DNA of 64,000 nucleotides. Origin: DASZHA01 sp049644325 (GTDB lineage Bacteria; Chloroflexota; Dormibacteria; DASZGP01). Positions 17,012 through 25,527 of the stretch are shown piece by piece. The stretch's first letter is position 1; every line of letters begins with the position of its first letter. The notes below the pieces were generated by a model, which did not search any database, was not told where the DNA came from, and saw nothing but the letters and a program-made list of their open reading frames with translations. The position numbers and the translations under genes were made by a program. The stretch lies in contig JBARRR010000061.1 in NCBI GenBank assembly GCA_049644325.1, positions 1 to 64,000 of the forward strand, read 5' to 3'.

Positions 17012-17850
17012 GACTGGACGAGCTCAAGCCGGCGCCGGGATCTCGGCGCCAGCGCAAGCGGGTCGGCCGCGGTATCTCTGCGGGCCAGGGCAAGACTGCC
17101 GGGCGCGGTCAGAAGGGGCAGGGCTCGCGCAGCAGCGTGGACATCCCCCACAGCTTCGAAGGCGGGCAGATGCCGCTGGCCCAGCGGCTGCCCAAACTGC
17201 GCGGATTCACGCCGCCCCATCGCCGCGAGTACGTCGAGGTCAACATCGCCAAGCTCAACCGGTTCGACGCTGGCACCGAGGTCAACCCTGAGCTGCTGGA
17301 GCAGGTTGGGCTAGTCAAAGGCCATTACGACGGCGTCAAGATCCTGGCCGCCGGCCAGCTCAAGGTCGCTCTCAAGGTCTCGGCCCACCGCGTTTCGGCC
17401 CACGCCAGGGAGGCCATCGAGGCTGCCGGCGGGTCGGTCGAGCTGCTGGGGCCGCAGCCGCTGACCCCCGAGGAGCGTGCCGCCCGGGCCAAGGCCAAGG
17501 CCAAGAAGACCAGCGCCAAGCAGGCCGCCGCCGCCGAGCGCGCCGAGGCCGCGGCCGAGGCTGACGAGGCCGAGGCCAAGGCAGAGGCCCAGGCCGTCGT
17601 CGAGGCTCGCGCCAAGTCCCAGGAGGCGGGCGCCGGTGAAGAGCCCGCCGAGTTGGCGGAGAGCGAGGCCGACGCGTCCGAGCCGGGGGCCGAGGCACCC
17701 GAGCGCACCGAGCCCGCGGCTGAGGCATCCGAGCCCGCGGCCGAGGCATCCGAGCCTGCGGCTGGCGCCGCCGAGACGCCGGCGGAAAACAAGGACGCGG
17801 ACACCGCGGCCACCGACACCGACGAGGCTGACTCGCCGGAACAGAGCTAG
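17008..17850 (+). CDS. rplO: 50S ribosomal protein L15 with long C-terminal tail
   Basis: 280 residues where L15 is usually about 145-155. Residues 1-150 are normal (LDELKPAPGSRRQRKRVGRG, then GFEGGQMPL-type text as SFEGGQMPLAQRLPKLRGF). Residues 150-280 are a tail that starts Lys/Ala-rich and becomes acidic, with the heptapeptide [T/S]EPAAEA repeated three times. L15 is a late-assembly 50S protein. The tail runs in frame to the stop just before secY. Confidence 0.93.
   Translation: MRLDELKPAPGSRRQRKRVGRGISAGQGKTAGRGQKGQGSRSSVDIPHSFEGGQMPLAQRLPKLRGFTPPHRREYVEVNIAKLNRFDAGTEVNPELLEQVGLVKGHYDGVKILAAGQLKVALKVSAHRVSAHAREAIEAAGGSVELLGPQPLTPEERAARAKAKAKKTSAKQAAAAERAEAAAEADEAEAKAEAQAVVEARAKSQEAGAGEEPAELAESEADASEPGAEAPERTEPAAEASEPAAEASEPAAGAAETPAENKDADTAATDTDEADSPEQS
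17707..17766 (+). repeat. Tandem 21-bp units in the L15 tail
   Basis: About three consecutive 21-base units encode TEPAAEA, SEPAAEA and SEPAAGA; the central shared text is GCATCCGAGCC followed by YGCGGC. The period equals that of the L29 tail. Confidence 0.6.
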
Positions 17851-17859
17851 CTTCCGAGA

Positions 17860-19185
17860 TTGATCCAGGCAGTCGGCAACGCCTTCCGCGTCCCCGAGCT
17901 TCGGCGGAAGATCCTGTTCACCGGTGCCATGATCCTGGTCTTCCGGGGACTGGCCCATATCGCGGTCCCCGGCGCCAACAAGGCCGCGCTGGACAACCTG
18001 TTCAACAGCAACGGCCTGCTGCCGCTGATCGACCTGTTCTCCGGCGGCGGCCTGTCGCGCTTCTCGATTACGGCGATGGGGGTGAACCCCTACATCAACG
18101 CCAGCATCATCATGCAGCTGATGACGGTCGTCTCCGAACGTCTCAAAGAGATGCAGAAGGAGGGCGAGTACGGCCGCAAGCGCCTGACCCAGTACACGCG
18201 CCGCCTCACCGTGGTCCTGGCCCTGATCCAGGCCTACGGGCTGATCCTGCTGTTCTCCAACCCACAGGTGAACGTGCTCCCGACCCCGAGCCCGTTCACC
18301 ATCATCGTCGTCATGATCACGCTCACGGCGGGCACGGTCCTGCTCATGTGGCTGGGCGAGCTGATCACCGAGTACGGAATCGGCAACGGTATCTCGCTGG
18401 TGATCTTCGCCGGCATCGTCGGGCGCTTCGCCCCCGGGCTGGCCGGGTTCCTCGGCTCCAGCGGCTCAGGCGAGGTCCAGGGAATCATCATCTTCGGCAT
18501 CCTGGCGCTGCTGGTGACGATGTTCATCATCTATGTCCAGCAGGCTGAACGACGCATCCGTATACAGTCGGCCCAGCGGATGGTGGGCCGCAAGGTCTAC
18601 CAGGGCCGCACGTCGCACCTACCGTTGAAGGTCAACCAGGCCGGCGTCATCCCCATCATCTTCGCGATCTCGATCATGTTCTTCCCAACCATCGTCGGGA
18701 ACTTCTTCGCCAACAACACCGGCTTCATGGGCACCCTGAGCCAGAACATCACCAAGTACTGGCAGCCGACAGGGCCAAACCTGCTGTGGGACCTCGTCTA
18801 CAACGCGTCCGAGTTCCTGCTCATCGTCGGATTCACGTACTTCTATACCGCGGTCACCTTTGACCCCGTCGAGACCGCCGACAACCTCAAGAAGCAGGCG
18901 ATCTTCATCCCCGGGATCCGGCCGGGGCGGAACACGGCGGAGTACCTCGACCGGGTGATGACGCGGATCACCTCGGTGGGCGCGCTGTTCCTTGCCTTGA
19001 TCACGGTGGTCATCCCCCTGGCGGCGGGGCAGCTGGCCTTCGGTCAGGCGGCCTCCCGCGGCAACACCGGCGCGTTATACCTGGGCGGCACCGCCGTCCT
19101 GATCGTGGTCGGCGTGGCGCTCGACACGATGAAGCAGCTCAACACCCAGCTCCAGATGCGTCAGTATCGAGGCTTCATTAAGTGA
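17860..19185 (+). CDS. secY: Preprotein translocase subunit SecY
   Basis: 441 residues with ten membrane segments. SecY is the protein-conducting channel of the inner membrane. Typical text: GVNPYINASIIMQLM (helix 2), the cytosolic loop KEGEYGRKRLTQYTR, and IRPGRNTAEYLDRVMTRIT near the C-terminus. It starts with TTG 17860, nine bases after rplO, and overlaps adk by four bases. secY following rplO is the canonical spc-operon ending. Confidence 0.96.
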   Translation: MIQAVGNAFRVPELRRKILFTGAMILVFRGLAHIAVPGANKAALDNLFNSNGLLPLIDLFSGGGLSRFSITAMGVNPYINASIIMQLMTVVSERLKEMQKEGEYGRKRLTQYTRRLTVVLALIQAYGLILLFSNPQVNVLPTPSPFTIIVVMITLTAGTVLLMWLGELITEYGIGNGISLVIFAGIVGRFAPGLAGFLGSSGSGEVQGIIIFGILALLVTMFIIYVQQAERRIRIQSAQRMVGRKVYQGRTSHLPLKVNQAGVIPIIFAISIMFFPTIVGNFFANNTGFMGTLSQNITKYWQPTGPNLLWDLVYNASEFLLIVGFTYFYTAVTFDPVETADNLKKQAIFIPGIRPGRNTAEYLDRVMTRITSVGALFLALITVVIPLAAGQLAFGQAASRGNTGALYLGGTAVLIVVGVALDTMKQLNTQLQMRQYRGFIK

Positions 19186-19862
19186 GGCTCGTCCTCTTCG
19201 GCGCGCCAGGGTCGGGGAAGGGCACCCAGGCCCCCTTCCTTGGCGAGCGCTTCCACATCCCCACCGTCAGCACCGGTGAGATCCTGCGTGACAACGCCCG
19301 CCGGGGGACCGACCTCGGCGTGGTCGCCGAGGGCTACATGTCGGCCGGCGAGCTGGTCCCGGATGACGTCACCATCAAGATCATCCGGGAGCGGATCAAG
19401 GAGCGCGATGCCGAGAACGGCTTCACCCTCGACGGCTTCCCCCGCACCATCCCCCAGGCTGAGGCGCTCGACCAGATGCTGGAGGCGGAGGGAGCCCCGC
19501 TGGACCGCGTCATCTTCCTCAACGTGCCCGAGGACACGCTGGAGAAACGGCTCGGAGGCAGGTGGACCTGTCCCTGCTGCGGCCGGGTCTACAGCAGTGC
19601 TGTACCCGAGGCCAAGAAGGGCTACTGCGACGACGACACCACCGTCGAGCTGGTCCAGCGGGAGGACGACAAGCCGGAAGCCGTCAAGAACCGCATCCGG
19701 GTCTACCACGAGGAGACCCTGCCGGTGCTGGACTACTACCGCACGCAGGGCAGGGTGCTGGAGATCAACGGCGACCAGTCCCCGGATGAAATTCGCGATG
19801 AGCTCTTCCGGCGCCTGGAGGACGGGGGAGAGGACTCCTCGCCGGAGAAGCGATCCGCATGA
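19182..19862 (+). CDS. adk: Adenylate kinase, zinc-lid type
   Basis: 226 residues from GTG 19182. It interconverts ATP + AMP and 2 ADP. The P-loop FGAPGSGKGTQ is at the start, DGFPRTIPQAEAL is the AMP-binding stretch, and the lid carries C-x2-C (WTCPCCGR), later C and D (YCDDD), the Cys3-Asp zinc variant. It sits between secY and map, a very common arrangement. Confidence 0.96.
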   Translation: MRLVLFGAPGSGKGTQAPFLGERFHIPTVSTGEILRDNARRGTDLGVVAEGYMSAGELVPDDVTIKIIRERIKERDAENGFTLDGFPRTIPQAEALDQMLEAEGAPLDRVIFLNVPEDTLEKRLGGRWTCPCCGRVYSSAVPEAKKGYCDDDTTVELVQREDDKPEAVKNRIRVYHEETLPVLDYYRTQGRVLEINGDQSPDEIRDELFRRLEDGGEDSSPEKRSA

Positions 19863-20605
19863 TCACAGTCAAGTCGGAATCCGAGCTGAATTTGATGCGG
19901 GAGGCGGGCAAGCTGCTCGCCGATGCCCTGGGACAGCTGGCCGAGGCCTGCCGGCCCGGCGTGACCACCAACGACATCGACCAGCAGGCGGACGCCATTA
20001 TCCGCGGACATGGCGCGATCCCTGGCTTCCTGGGATACAACGGCTTCCCCAAGAGCCTGTGCATCTCGGTCAACGAGGAGGTCGTCCACGGCATCCCCGG
20101 GGAACGGGTGATCGAGGACGGCGACATAGTGTCGTTGGACTGTGGCCTGATCTACAAGGGTCTCTGGGCAGACTCCGGCCGCACCGTCATGGTCGGCGAG
20201 GTGGAGCCCGAGGCCAAGCGCCTGGTCGAGGTCACCGGCCGGTCGCTGGAACGGGGGATCGAGCAGGCGGTCGCGGGCAACCGGGTCGGCGACATCTCGG
20301 CCGCGGTGCAGAAGGAGGTGGAAGCCGCCGGTTTCAGCGTCGTGCGCAACTTCGTCGGCCACGGCATCGGCCGCAACATGCACGAGGATCCCCAGGTGCC
20401 CAACTTCGGGGTCCCCGGCACCGGTCCGCTGCTTCGCCCCGGCTACGCGCTGGCGATCGAGCCGATGGTCAACCAGGGGACCCATGAGGTCCAGATGCTC
20501 GAGGACCACTGGACCATCATCACGGCGGACCACAAGCTCTCCGCCTACTTCGAGCACACCGTGCTGATCACCGACGACGGGCCAATTGTGGCTACGGCGG
20601 CATGA
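19859..20605 (+). CDS. map: Methionine aminopeptidase, type I
   Basis: 248 residues. It removes the initiator Met from nascent proteins. The five metal ligands can be located: Asp in VSLDCGLIYKG, Asp in ADSGRT, His in VGHGIGRNMHEDPQVPN, Glu in AIEPMV and Glu in FEHTVLIT. ATG 19859 overlaps the adk stop. It is the last gene before an internal promoter that drives infA. Confidence 0.96.
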   Translation: MITVKSESELNLMREAGKLLADALGQLAEACRPGVTTNDIDQQADAIIRGHGAIPGFLGYNGFPKSLCISVNEEVVHGIPGERVIEDGDIVSLDCGLIYKGLWADSGRTVMVGEVEPEAKRLVEVTGRSLERGIEQAVAGNRVGDISAAVQKEVEAAGFSVVRNFVGHGIGRNMHEDPQVPNFGVPGTGPLLRPGYALAIEPMVNQGTHEVQMLEDHWTIITADHKLSAYFEHTVLITDDGPIVATAA

Positions 20606-20635
20606 GCTCCAAGACCCGGTTCGGGCGCCCGGCTT

Positions 20636-20664
20636 TTGAGTTCAGCCCGAACTCGCGATATACT
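20636..20664 (+). promoter_or_regulatory. Internal vegetative promoter before infA
   Basis: TTGAGT at 20636-20641 and TATACT at 20659-20664 are 17 bases apart. The start of transcription would lie near 20671, about 28 bases before the infA ATG. It separates the alpha cluster from the upstream spc genes. Confidence 0.7.
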
Positions 20665-20698
20665 CTCAATTCGACCTCTTCCCGCGATGGCTTGCGCC

Positions 20699-20917
20699 AT
20701 GGCGGATGAGGAGAGGGTTGTGGTCTTCGGCACGATCGTGGAACCGCTGCCCAATGCTCTTTTTCGAGTCGCCCTCGAGAACGGACACAAGATCCTGGCC
20801 CACGGCTCAGGGCGAGTTCGCAGCCATCACCTGCGGCTCCTTGCCGGGGACCGGGTGAAGATCGAGGTGGCTCCCACCGACCCCACCCGGGGCCGGATCG
20901 TGGACCGCCTCAAATAG
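20699..20917 (+). CDS. infA: Translation initiation factor IF-1
   Basis: 72 residues from ATG 20699, the exact family length. IF-1 occupies the A site during initiation. The OB-fold text VVFGTIVEPLPNALFRVALENGHKILAHGSGRVR is canonical. An earlier in-frame ATG (20687) and TTG (20636) exist, but TTG 20636 lies in the predicted promoter and neither adds conserved sequence. No clear Shine-Dalgarno is visible. Confidence 0.93.
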   Translation: MADEERVVVFGTIVEPLPNALFRVALENGHKILAHGSGRVRSHHLRLLAGDRVKIEVAPTDPTRGRIVDRLK

Positions 20918-20952
20918 AACTCAAATAGACAAGAGAGAACCAAGAAAAACCC

Positions 20953-21069
20953 GTGAAAGTCAGAGCTTCGGTCAAGCGGATGTGCAAGGACTGCAAGGTC
21001 ATCAAGCGCCACGGCGTGGTGCGGGTGATCTGCAGCAAGGACCCCAAGCACAAGCAGGTGCAAGGGTGA
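20953..21069 (+). CDS. rpmJ: 50S ribosomal protein L36, zinc-binding form
   Basis: 38 residues from GTG 20953: MKVRASVKRMCKDCKVIKRH followed by GVVRVICSKDPKHKQVQG. The zinc ligands C11, C14, C27 and H33 are all present. L36 is the smallest ribosomal protein and stabilises 23S rRNA junctions near the GTPase centre. Its place between infA and rpsM is canonical. Confidence 0.95.
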   Translation: MKVRASVKRMCKDCKVIKRHGVVRVICSKDPKHKQVQG

Positions 21070-21093
21070 TCCGCGCCCGCCTGGAGAACCAGC

Positions 21094-21471
21094 TTGGCTA
21101 GGATCGCCGGCGTCGACATCCCTCGCGACAAGCGGGTGGTGGTGGCCCTGACCTACATCTTCGGCATCGGGCCGACGACGGCGGGCCGCGTGGTCCAGAT
21201 CGCCAACGTCAACCCCGACAAGCGGGTCAAGGACCTACCCGACGAGGAGGTCGCCCGCCTGCGCGAGGTCATCGACAAGCAGCTCAAGGTCGAGGGCGAG
21301 CTTCGCCGCGAGGTGGCGCTCAACATCAAGCGCCTGATCGAGATCGGGACATACCGGGGCCTGCGTCATCGCCGGGGGCTCCCGGTGCGCGGCCAGCGCA
21401 CCCGCACCAACGCCCGGAGCCGCCGCGGGCCGAAGCGAACCGTCGGCGTGCGGCGTAAGAAGGGTAAGTAA
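21094..21471 (+). CDS. rpsM: 30S ribosomal protein S13
   Basis: 125 residues from TTG 21094. S13 is a head protein contacting the P-site tRNA and forming bridges to L5. ARIAGVDIPRDKRVVVALTYIFGIG and the tail GLPVRGQRTRTNARSRRGPKR are diagnostic. GGAG stands about ten bases before the TTG. Confidence 0.96.
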   Translation: MARIAGVDIPRDKRVVVALTYIFGIGPTTAGRVVQIANVNPDKRVKDLPDEEVARLREVIDKQLKVEGELRREVALNIKRLIEIGTYRGLRHRRGLPVRGQRTRTNARSRRGPKRTVGVRRKKGK

Positions 21472-21477
21472 GCAGCA

Positions 21478-21873
21478 GTGACCAAGAAGAAAAAAGTAGT
21501 TCGCACTCGCCGTCGCGAGCGCAAGAACATCGCCATCGGCCAGGCGCACATCCAGTCGACGTTCAACAACACGATCATCTCGATCACCGACGTCGAGGGG
21601 CACGTGATCGCCTGGGGTTCCGCCGGCAGCCAGGGCTTCAAGGGCTCGCGCAAGAGCACGCCCTTCGCCGCCCAGGTGACGGCCGAGGCCACTGCCCGCA
21701 AGGCGATGGAGCACGGCATGAAGACCGTCGACATCTACGTCAAGGGCCCGGGCTCGGGCCGCGAGGCCGCCATCCGGTCACTGCAGGCCGCCGGGCTGGA
21801 GGTCACTGCCATCAGCGATGTCACCCCGGTGCCGCACAACGGCTGCCGGCCGCCGAAGCGGAGGAGGGTCTGA
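21478..21873 (+). CDS. rpsK: 30S ribosomal protein S11
   Basis: 131 residues from GTG 21478. S11 lines the mRNA exit channel. [28 protein letters not shown] and the end [20 protein letters not shown]-type (here [20 protein letters not shown]) identify it. The stop overlaps rpsD. Confidence 0.97.
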   Translation: [131 protein letters not shown]

Positions 21874-22499
21874 TGTCGGGCAAGACCGGCGACGCCGTCT
21901 GCCGCCTCTGCCGCCGCGAGGGCGAGAAGCTCTACCTCAAGGGCCAGAAGTGCTACGTCAAGTGCACATTGGAGCGCCGTCCCTACCCGCCGGGCCAGCA
22001 CGGCCAGGCGCGGCGGCGCAAGGTGTCCGACTTTGGCATCCAGCTGCGCGCCAAGCAGCGGGCCCGCCGCATCTACGGCATCCAGGAAACCCAGTTCCAC
22101 AACTACTACGAGGACGCCGCCCGGCGTAAGGGCGAGACCGGCCTGGAGCTGCTGCGGCGGCTCGAGCTCCGGCTTGACAACGTCGTCTACCGCGCCGGCT
22201 TTGGCGCCTCACGGGCGGAAGCCCGACAGCTGGTGACGCACCGTCATTTCGCCGTGAACGGGCGCATCGCCAACGTACCCAGCATCCACCTCCGCGTCGG
22301 CGACGTCGTCGCCGTCCGCGAGGGGAGCCGGGGGATCGAGCCGATCGAGCGCTCCCAGGAGATGCTCAACAATCGGCCGTTGCCCGGCTGGCTCGAGTCG
22401 GCAGGCGAACTCTCCGCCAAGGTCGCCGCCGACCCACCACGCGACGAGATGGAGCCTCTCATCGAAGAGCACCTGATCGTCGAGTTCTACTCCAGATGA
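21873..22499 (+). CDS. rpsD: 30S ribosomal protein S4, zinc-binding form
   Basis: 208 residues. S4 nucleates 30S assembly and forms the mRNA entry with S3 and S5. Cys10, Cys13, Cys27 and Cys31 make the N-terminal zinc knuckle (CRLC, KCYVKC). The S4 RNA-binding domain is RLDNVVYRAGFGASRAEARQLV. It has no tail, unlike neighbours S3 and S5. The stop overlaps a possible upstream rpoA start. Confidence 0.96.
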   Translation: MSGKTGDAVCRLCRREGEKLYLKGQKCYVKCTLERRPYPPGQHGQARRRKVSDFGIQLRAKQRARRIYGIQETQFHNYYEDAARRKGETGLELLRRLELRLDNVVYRAGFGASRAEARQLVTHRHFAVNGRIANVPSIHLRVGDVVAVREGSRGIEPIERSQEMLNNRPLPGWLESAGELSAKVAADPPRDEMEPLIEEHLIVEFYSR

Positions 22500-22537
22500 C
22501 CGTGACTTTTGAAACCCATAAGCCCGAGGAGGTCCCC

Positions 22538-23533
22538 ATGTCGATGACCATCAGTGATAGCCCGCCCGCACCCGCGCCCCAAGTAAACAGCGCGCCTGCG
22601 GTCAAGGTCGTGGAGACCACCGAGGATTACGGCAAGTTCGAGATTGAGCCGCTGGAGCCTGGTTTCGGCACCACCCTGGGCAACTCCCTGCGGCGGGTGC
22701 TGCTCTCCAGCCTTCCCGGCGCCGCGGTCACCTCGGTGTCGATCGACGGCGTCGCCCACGAGTTCTCCAGCATCCCCCACGTCCGCGAGGACGTGACCGA
22801 GATCCTGCTCAACCTCAAGGGGTTGAACCTGATCTCCCACACCGACGAGCCGGTGCGCCTGGTCCTCGAGGTCAAGGGCCCCAAGGATGTCAAGGCGGAG
22901 GACATCCGGACCCCCAGCGACGTCGAGATCGTCAACCCCGATCTCTACATCATGGCGATCGACGACAAGTCGACCACCGTCCGGGCCGAGCTGGTCGTGG
23001 AGCGGGGCAAGGGCTACGTCCCCGCCGACCGCAACAAGAAGGAGGATCAGCCGATTGGCGTGATCCCGATCGACGCCATCTTCAGCCCGGTGGTCAAGGC
23101 CAACTTCCTGGTCGAGAAAACCCGCGTTGGCCAGGACACCGACTGGGACAAGCTGATCCTCGAGGTCTGGACGGACAAGACGCTCAAGCCCGAGGACGCT
23201 GTCAGCCAGGCGGCCCAGATCTTCACCCGTCACCTCGACCTCTTCTCCCGCTTTGGCGAGAGCATCCTGGCGGCGCCGGAGCCCGGCGCCCCGGCCTCGG
23301 GGCCGGCGTCCGGCCTGGCCGACGTGCCGGTCGAGGAGCTGGAGCTCTCGGTCCGCGCACTCAACTGCCTCAAGGCCAACGACATCACCAAGGTCGGCCA
23401 GCTGCTGAGCAAGCGTGAGGACGAGCTCCTCAGCCTGCGCAACTTCGGCAAGAAGTCGCTCGACGAGATCAAGGAGAAGCTGGTCGAGCGCGGCTTTGTG
23501 CCGGCGGAAGAGATCGACCAGGCGTTCTCGTAG
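22538..23533 (+). CDS. rpoA: DNA-directed RNA polymerase alpha subunit
   Basis: 331 residues from ATG 22538, chosen because GAGGAGG stands five bases upstream. An alternative ATG at 22496 overlaps the rpsD stop and would add 14 residues. The N-terminal assembly domain shows FEIEPLEPGFGTTLGNSLRRVLLSSLPG. The C-terminal domain shows VRALNCLKANDITKVGQLLS and LRNFGKKSLDEIKEKL, which bind UP elements and activators. The position in the alpha operon between rpsD and rplQ is canonical. Confidence 0.96.
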   Translation: MSMTISDSPPAPAPQVNSAPAVKVVETTEDYGKFEIEPLEPGFGTTLGNSLRRVLLSSLPGAAVTSVSIDGVAHEFSSIPHVREDVTEILLNLKGLNLISHTDEPVRLVLEVKGPKDVKAEDIRTPSDVEIVNPDLYIMAIDDKSTTVRAELVVERGKGYVPADRNKKEDQPIGVIPIDAIFSPVVKANFLVEKTRVGQDTDWDKLILEVWTDKTLKPEDAVSQAAQIFTRHLDLFSRFGESILAAPEPGAPASGPASGLADVPVEELELSVRALNCLKANDITKVGQLLSKREDELLSLRNFGKKSLDEIKEKLVERGFVPAEEIDQAFS

Positions 23534-23562
23534 TCGATCGGTAGGACCGGGGTCATCAGGCG

Positions 23563-23916
23563 ATGCGACACAACAAGTCCGGGCGTAAGTTCGGCCGCAC
23601 GTCCGCACATCGCCAGTCGATGACCAACAACCAGATCACGTCGCTGCTCCGAGCAGGGCGGATCGAGACCACCGAGGCCAAGGCCAAGGAGCTGCGACGC
23701 TGGGTGGAGCGGGTGATCACCACGGCCAAGGCCGATGACCTCGCCGCCCGCCGCGCCGTGATCAAGCACGTCACCGATCCGGATGTGACCGACCGTCTCT
23801 TCACCAACCTGATGCCCCGCCTCAAGGAGCGTCCCGGCGGCTACACCCGCATCATCCGCAAAGGGCCCCGGCACGGCGATGGGGCGCCCATGGTCCTCAT
23901 CGAGCTGGTGGATTGA
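23563..23916 (+). CDS. rplQ: 50S ribosomal protein L17
   Basis: 117 residues. L17 is a tunnel-exit neighbour of L22 and L32. MRHNKSGRKFGRTSAHRQSM and YTRIIRKGPRHGDGAPMVLIELV are diagnostic. It is the normal bacterial length without tail. Confidence 0.96.
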   Translation: MRHNKSGRKFGRTSAHRQSMTNNQITSLLRAGRIETTEAKAKELRRWVERVITTAKADDLAARRAVIKHVTDPDVTDRLFTNLMPRLKERPGGYTRIIRKGPRHGDGAPMVLIELVD

Positions 23917-23917
23917 C

Positions 23918-24637
23918 GTGGCCAACATGCGCCTGGTCCTCGAATACGACGGCACCGACTTCCACGGGTGGCAGGCGCAGCCGGCTGGCCGCACCGTGGC
24001 GGGTGAGCTGAGCCGGGCCATCGCCACCATCACCGGCGAGTCGCCCCGCCTGATCGCGGCCGGGCGGACCGACGCCGGCGCCCACTCGCTGGGCCAGACC
24101 GTGAACTTCGAGCTGGAGCGCGATATCGCTCCCGGGCGGCTGATGGCCGGGCTCAACGCAGTGCTCCCCGCGGACGTCGCCGTCGTTGACGCCGATATCG
24201 CGCCCCAGGGCTTCCACGCCCGCTTCTCAGCCCGGCGGCGCCGCTATCGCTATGTCGTCGAGAACCGTGAGGCACGCTCGACTGTGCTTCGCAACCACGC
24301 CTGGCAAGTCAAGAGCCCGCTCGACGTCGAAGCCATGCGCCAGGCCGCGGGCCGGCTCACCGGCCGCCGCGACCTCAGCGCCTTCGGCAAGGACCCGGCG
24401 GGGCGCAATACTGTCCGCACCCTCGATGCCGTCGACGTGACGCCGCTGGCCGCCGGTGGGGTTGGCGCCCTGATCGCCTTCGACCTCAGCGCCGACGCCT
24501 TCCTATACGGCATGGTCCGGCGCATCGTCGGCTTCCTGGTCGAGGTGGGCAGCGGCCGCCGCTCGGCTGATGACGTCGCTGCCGGTGCTCGCGTGGCCCC
24601 CGCCCGTGGCCTCTACCAGTTGGCGGTTGAGTACTGA
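23918..24637 (+). CDS. truA: tRNA pseudouridine(38-40) synthase
   Basis: 239 residues from GTG 23918 (an ATG nine bases later is possible). TruA isomerises uridines 38-40 in the anticodon arm. MRLVLEYDGTDFHGWQAQP, the catalytic Asp in AAGRTDAGAHSLGQ, and FLYGMVRRIVGFLVEVG are family signatures. Its position between rplQ and rplM is frequent in Gram-positive lineages. The stop overlaps the rplM ATG. Confidence 0.94.
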   Translation: MANMRLVLEYDGTDFHGWQAQPAGRTVAGELSRAIATITGESPRLIAAGRTDAGAHSLGQTVNFELERDIAPGRLMAGLNAVLPADVAVVDADIAPQGFHARFSARRRRYRYVVENREARSTVLRNHAWQVKSPLDVEAMRQAAGRLTGRRDLSAFGKDPAGRNTVRTLDAVDVTPLAAGGVGALIAFDLSADAFLYGMVRRIVGFLVEVGSGRRSADDVAAGARVAPARGLYQLAVEY

Positions 24638-25104
24638 TGATCACCAAGACCTACACCCCCAGGGAGTCCGACCTCAAGCCCCGGTGGTACGTGGTCGACG
24701 CCGACGGGCAGACCCTCGGCCGGCTGGCCAGCAACATCGCCAAGATCCTCAAGGGCAAGCACAACCCGGGCTATGCACCACACGTCAACACCGGCGACTT
24801 CGTGGTCGTGGTCAACGCCGCCAAGGTACACGTCACCGGCAGCAAGCGCACCACCAAGACCTATGAGCGCTATTCGGGCTACCCCAGCGGCCGTCGCACC
24901 CGCACCTTCGAGGAGCAGATGGCGCGCCGTCCCGAGGAGCCACTGCGCGACGCGGTCAAGGGCATGCTGCAGCACAACACCCTCGGCGAGCAGATGCTGA
25001 AGCGTCTCAAGATCTACGCCGGCGCCGAGCACGAGCAGAGTGCCCAGCAGCCCCAGCGCATCCGCTTCACCCCCAAAGGAGAGATTGAGCGAATTGGCGA
25101 TTGA
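24637..25104 (+). CDS. rplM: 50S ribosomal protein L13
   Basis: 155 residues, a little longer than the usual 142-147. L13 is an early 50S assembly protein. WYVVDADGQTLGRLASNIAKIL and the end MLQHNTLGEQMLKRLKIYAG are diagnostic. Its 3' end contains the ribosome binding site and TTG start of rpsI. Confidence 0.96.
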   Translation: MITKTYTPRESDLKPRWYVVDADGQTLGRLASNIAKILKGKHNPGYAPHVNTGDFVVVVNAAKVHVTGSKRTTKTYERYSGYPSGRRTRTFEEQMARRPEEPLRDAVKGMLQHNTLGEQMLKRLKIYAGAEHEQSAQQPQRIRFTPKGEIERIGD

Positions 25105-25489
25105 CACCCCGATCCTCGCCGTGGGCCGTCGCAAGGAGTCGGTCGCGCGCGTCCGCCTGACATCCGGCGAGGGCGCCATCACCGTCAACGACAAGGAGAT
25201 GCGCCAGTACTTCCTGCGCCGCGTCCTGCAGCAGGCCGTGATGGCGCCGCTGAAGACGCTCGACGCCACCCAGCGCTACGACATCGCCATCCGGGTGGCG
25301 GGCGGCGGGGTCACGGGCCAGGCCGGCGCGGCCGTCCAGGGCATCGCCCGGGCGCTGATCCAGGCCGAGCCGGAACGTCGGGGCGAGCTCAAGAGTGAGG
25401 GCTACCTGACCCGCGATGCCCGCGCCAAGGAGCGCAAGAAGCCGGGGCTGAAGAAGGCCCGGAAGGCGCCGCAGTACACCAAACGCTGA
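25085..25489 (+). CDS. rpsI: 30S ribosomal protein S9
   Basis: 134 residues from TTG 25085, which has AAAGGAG four to five bases upstream within the end of rplM. S9 reaches the P-site tRNA with its conserved C-terminal tail. AVGRRKESVARVRLTSGEGAITVND and the end RERKKPGLKKARKAPQYTKR-type are typical; the terminal Lys-Arg is present. Likely coupled to rplM translation. Confidence 0.94.
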   Translation: MSELAIDTPILAVGRRKESVARVRLTSGEGAITVNDKEMRQYFLRRVLQQAVMAPLKTLDATQRYDIAIRVAGGGVTGQAGAAVQGIARALIQAEPERRGELKSEGYLTRDARAKERKKPGLKKARKAPQYTKR

Positions 25490-25527
25490 GTTCGAACGCG
25501 ACCGCGGTCCCGGCGGTCGCTCTGCTG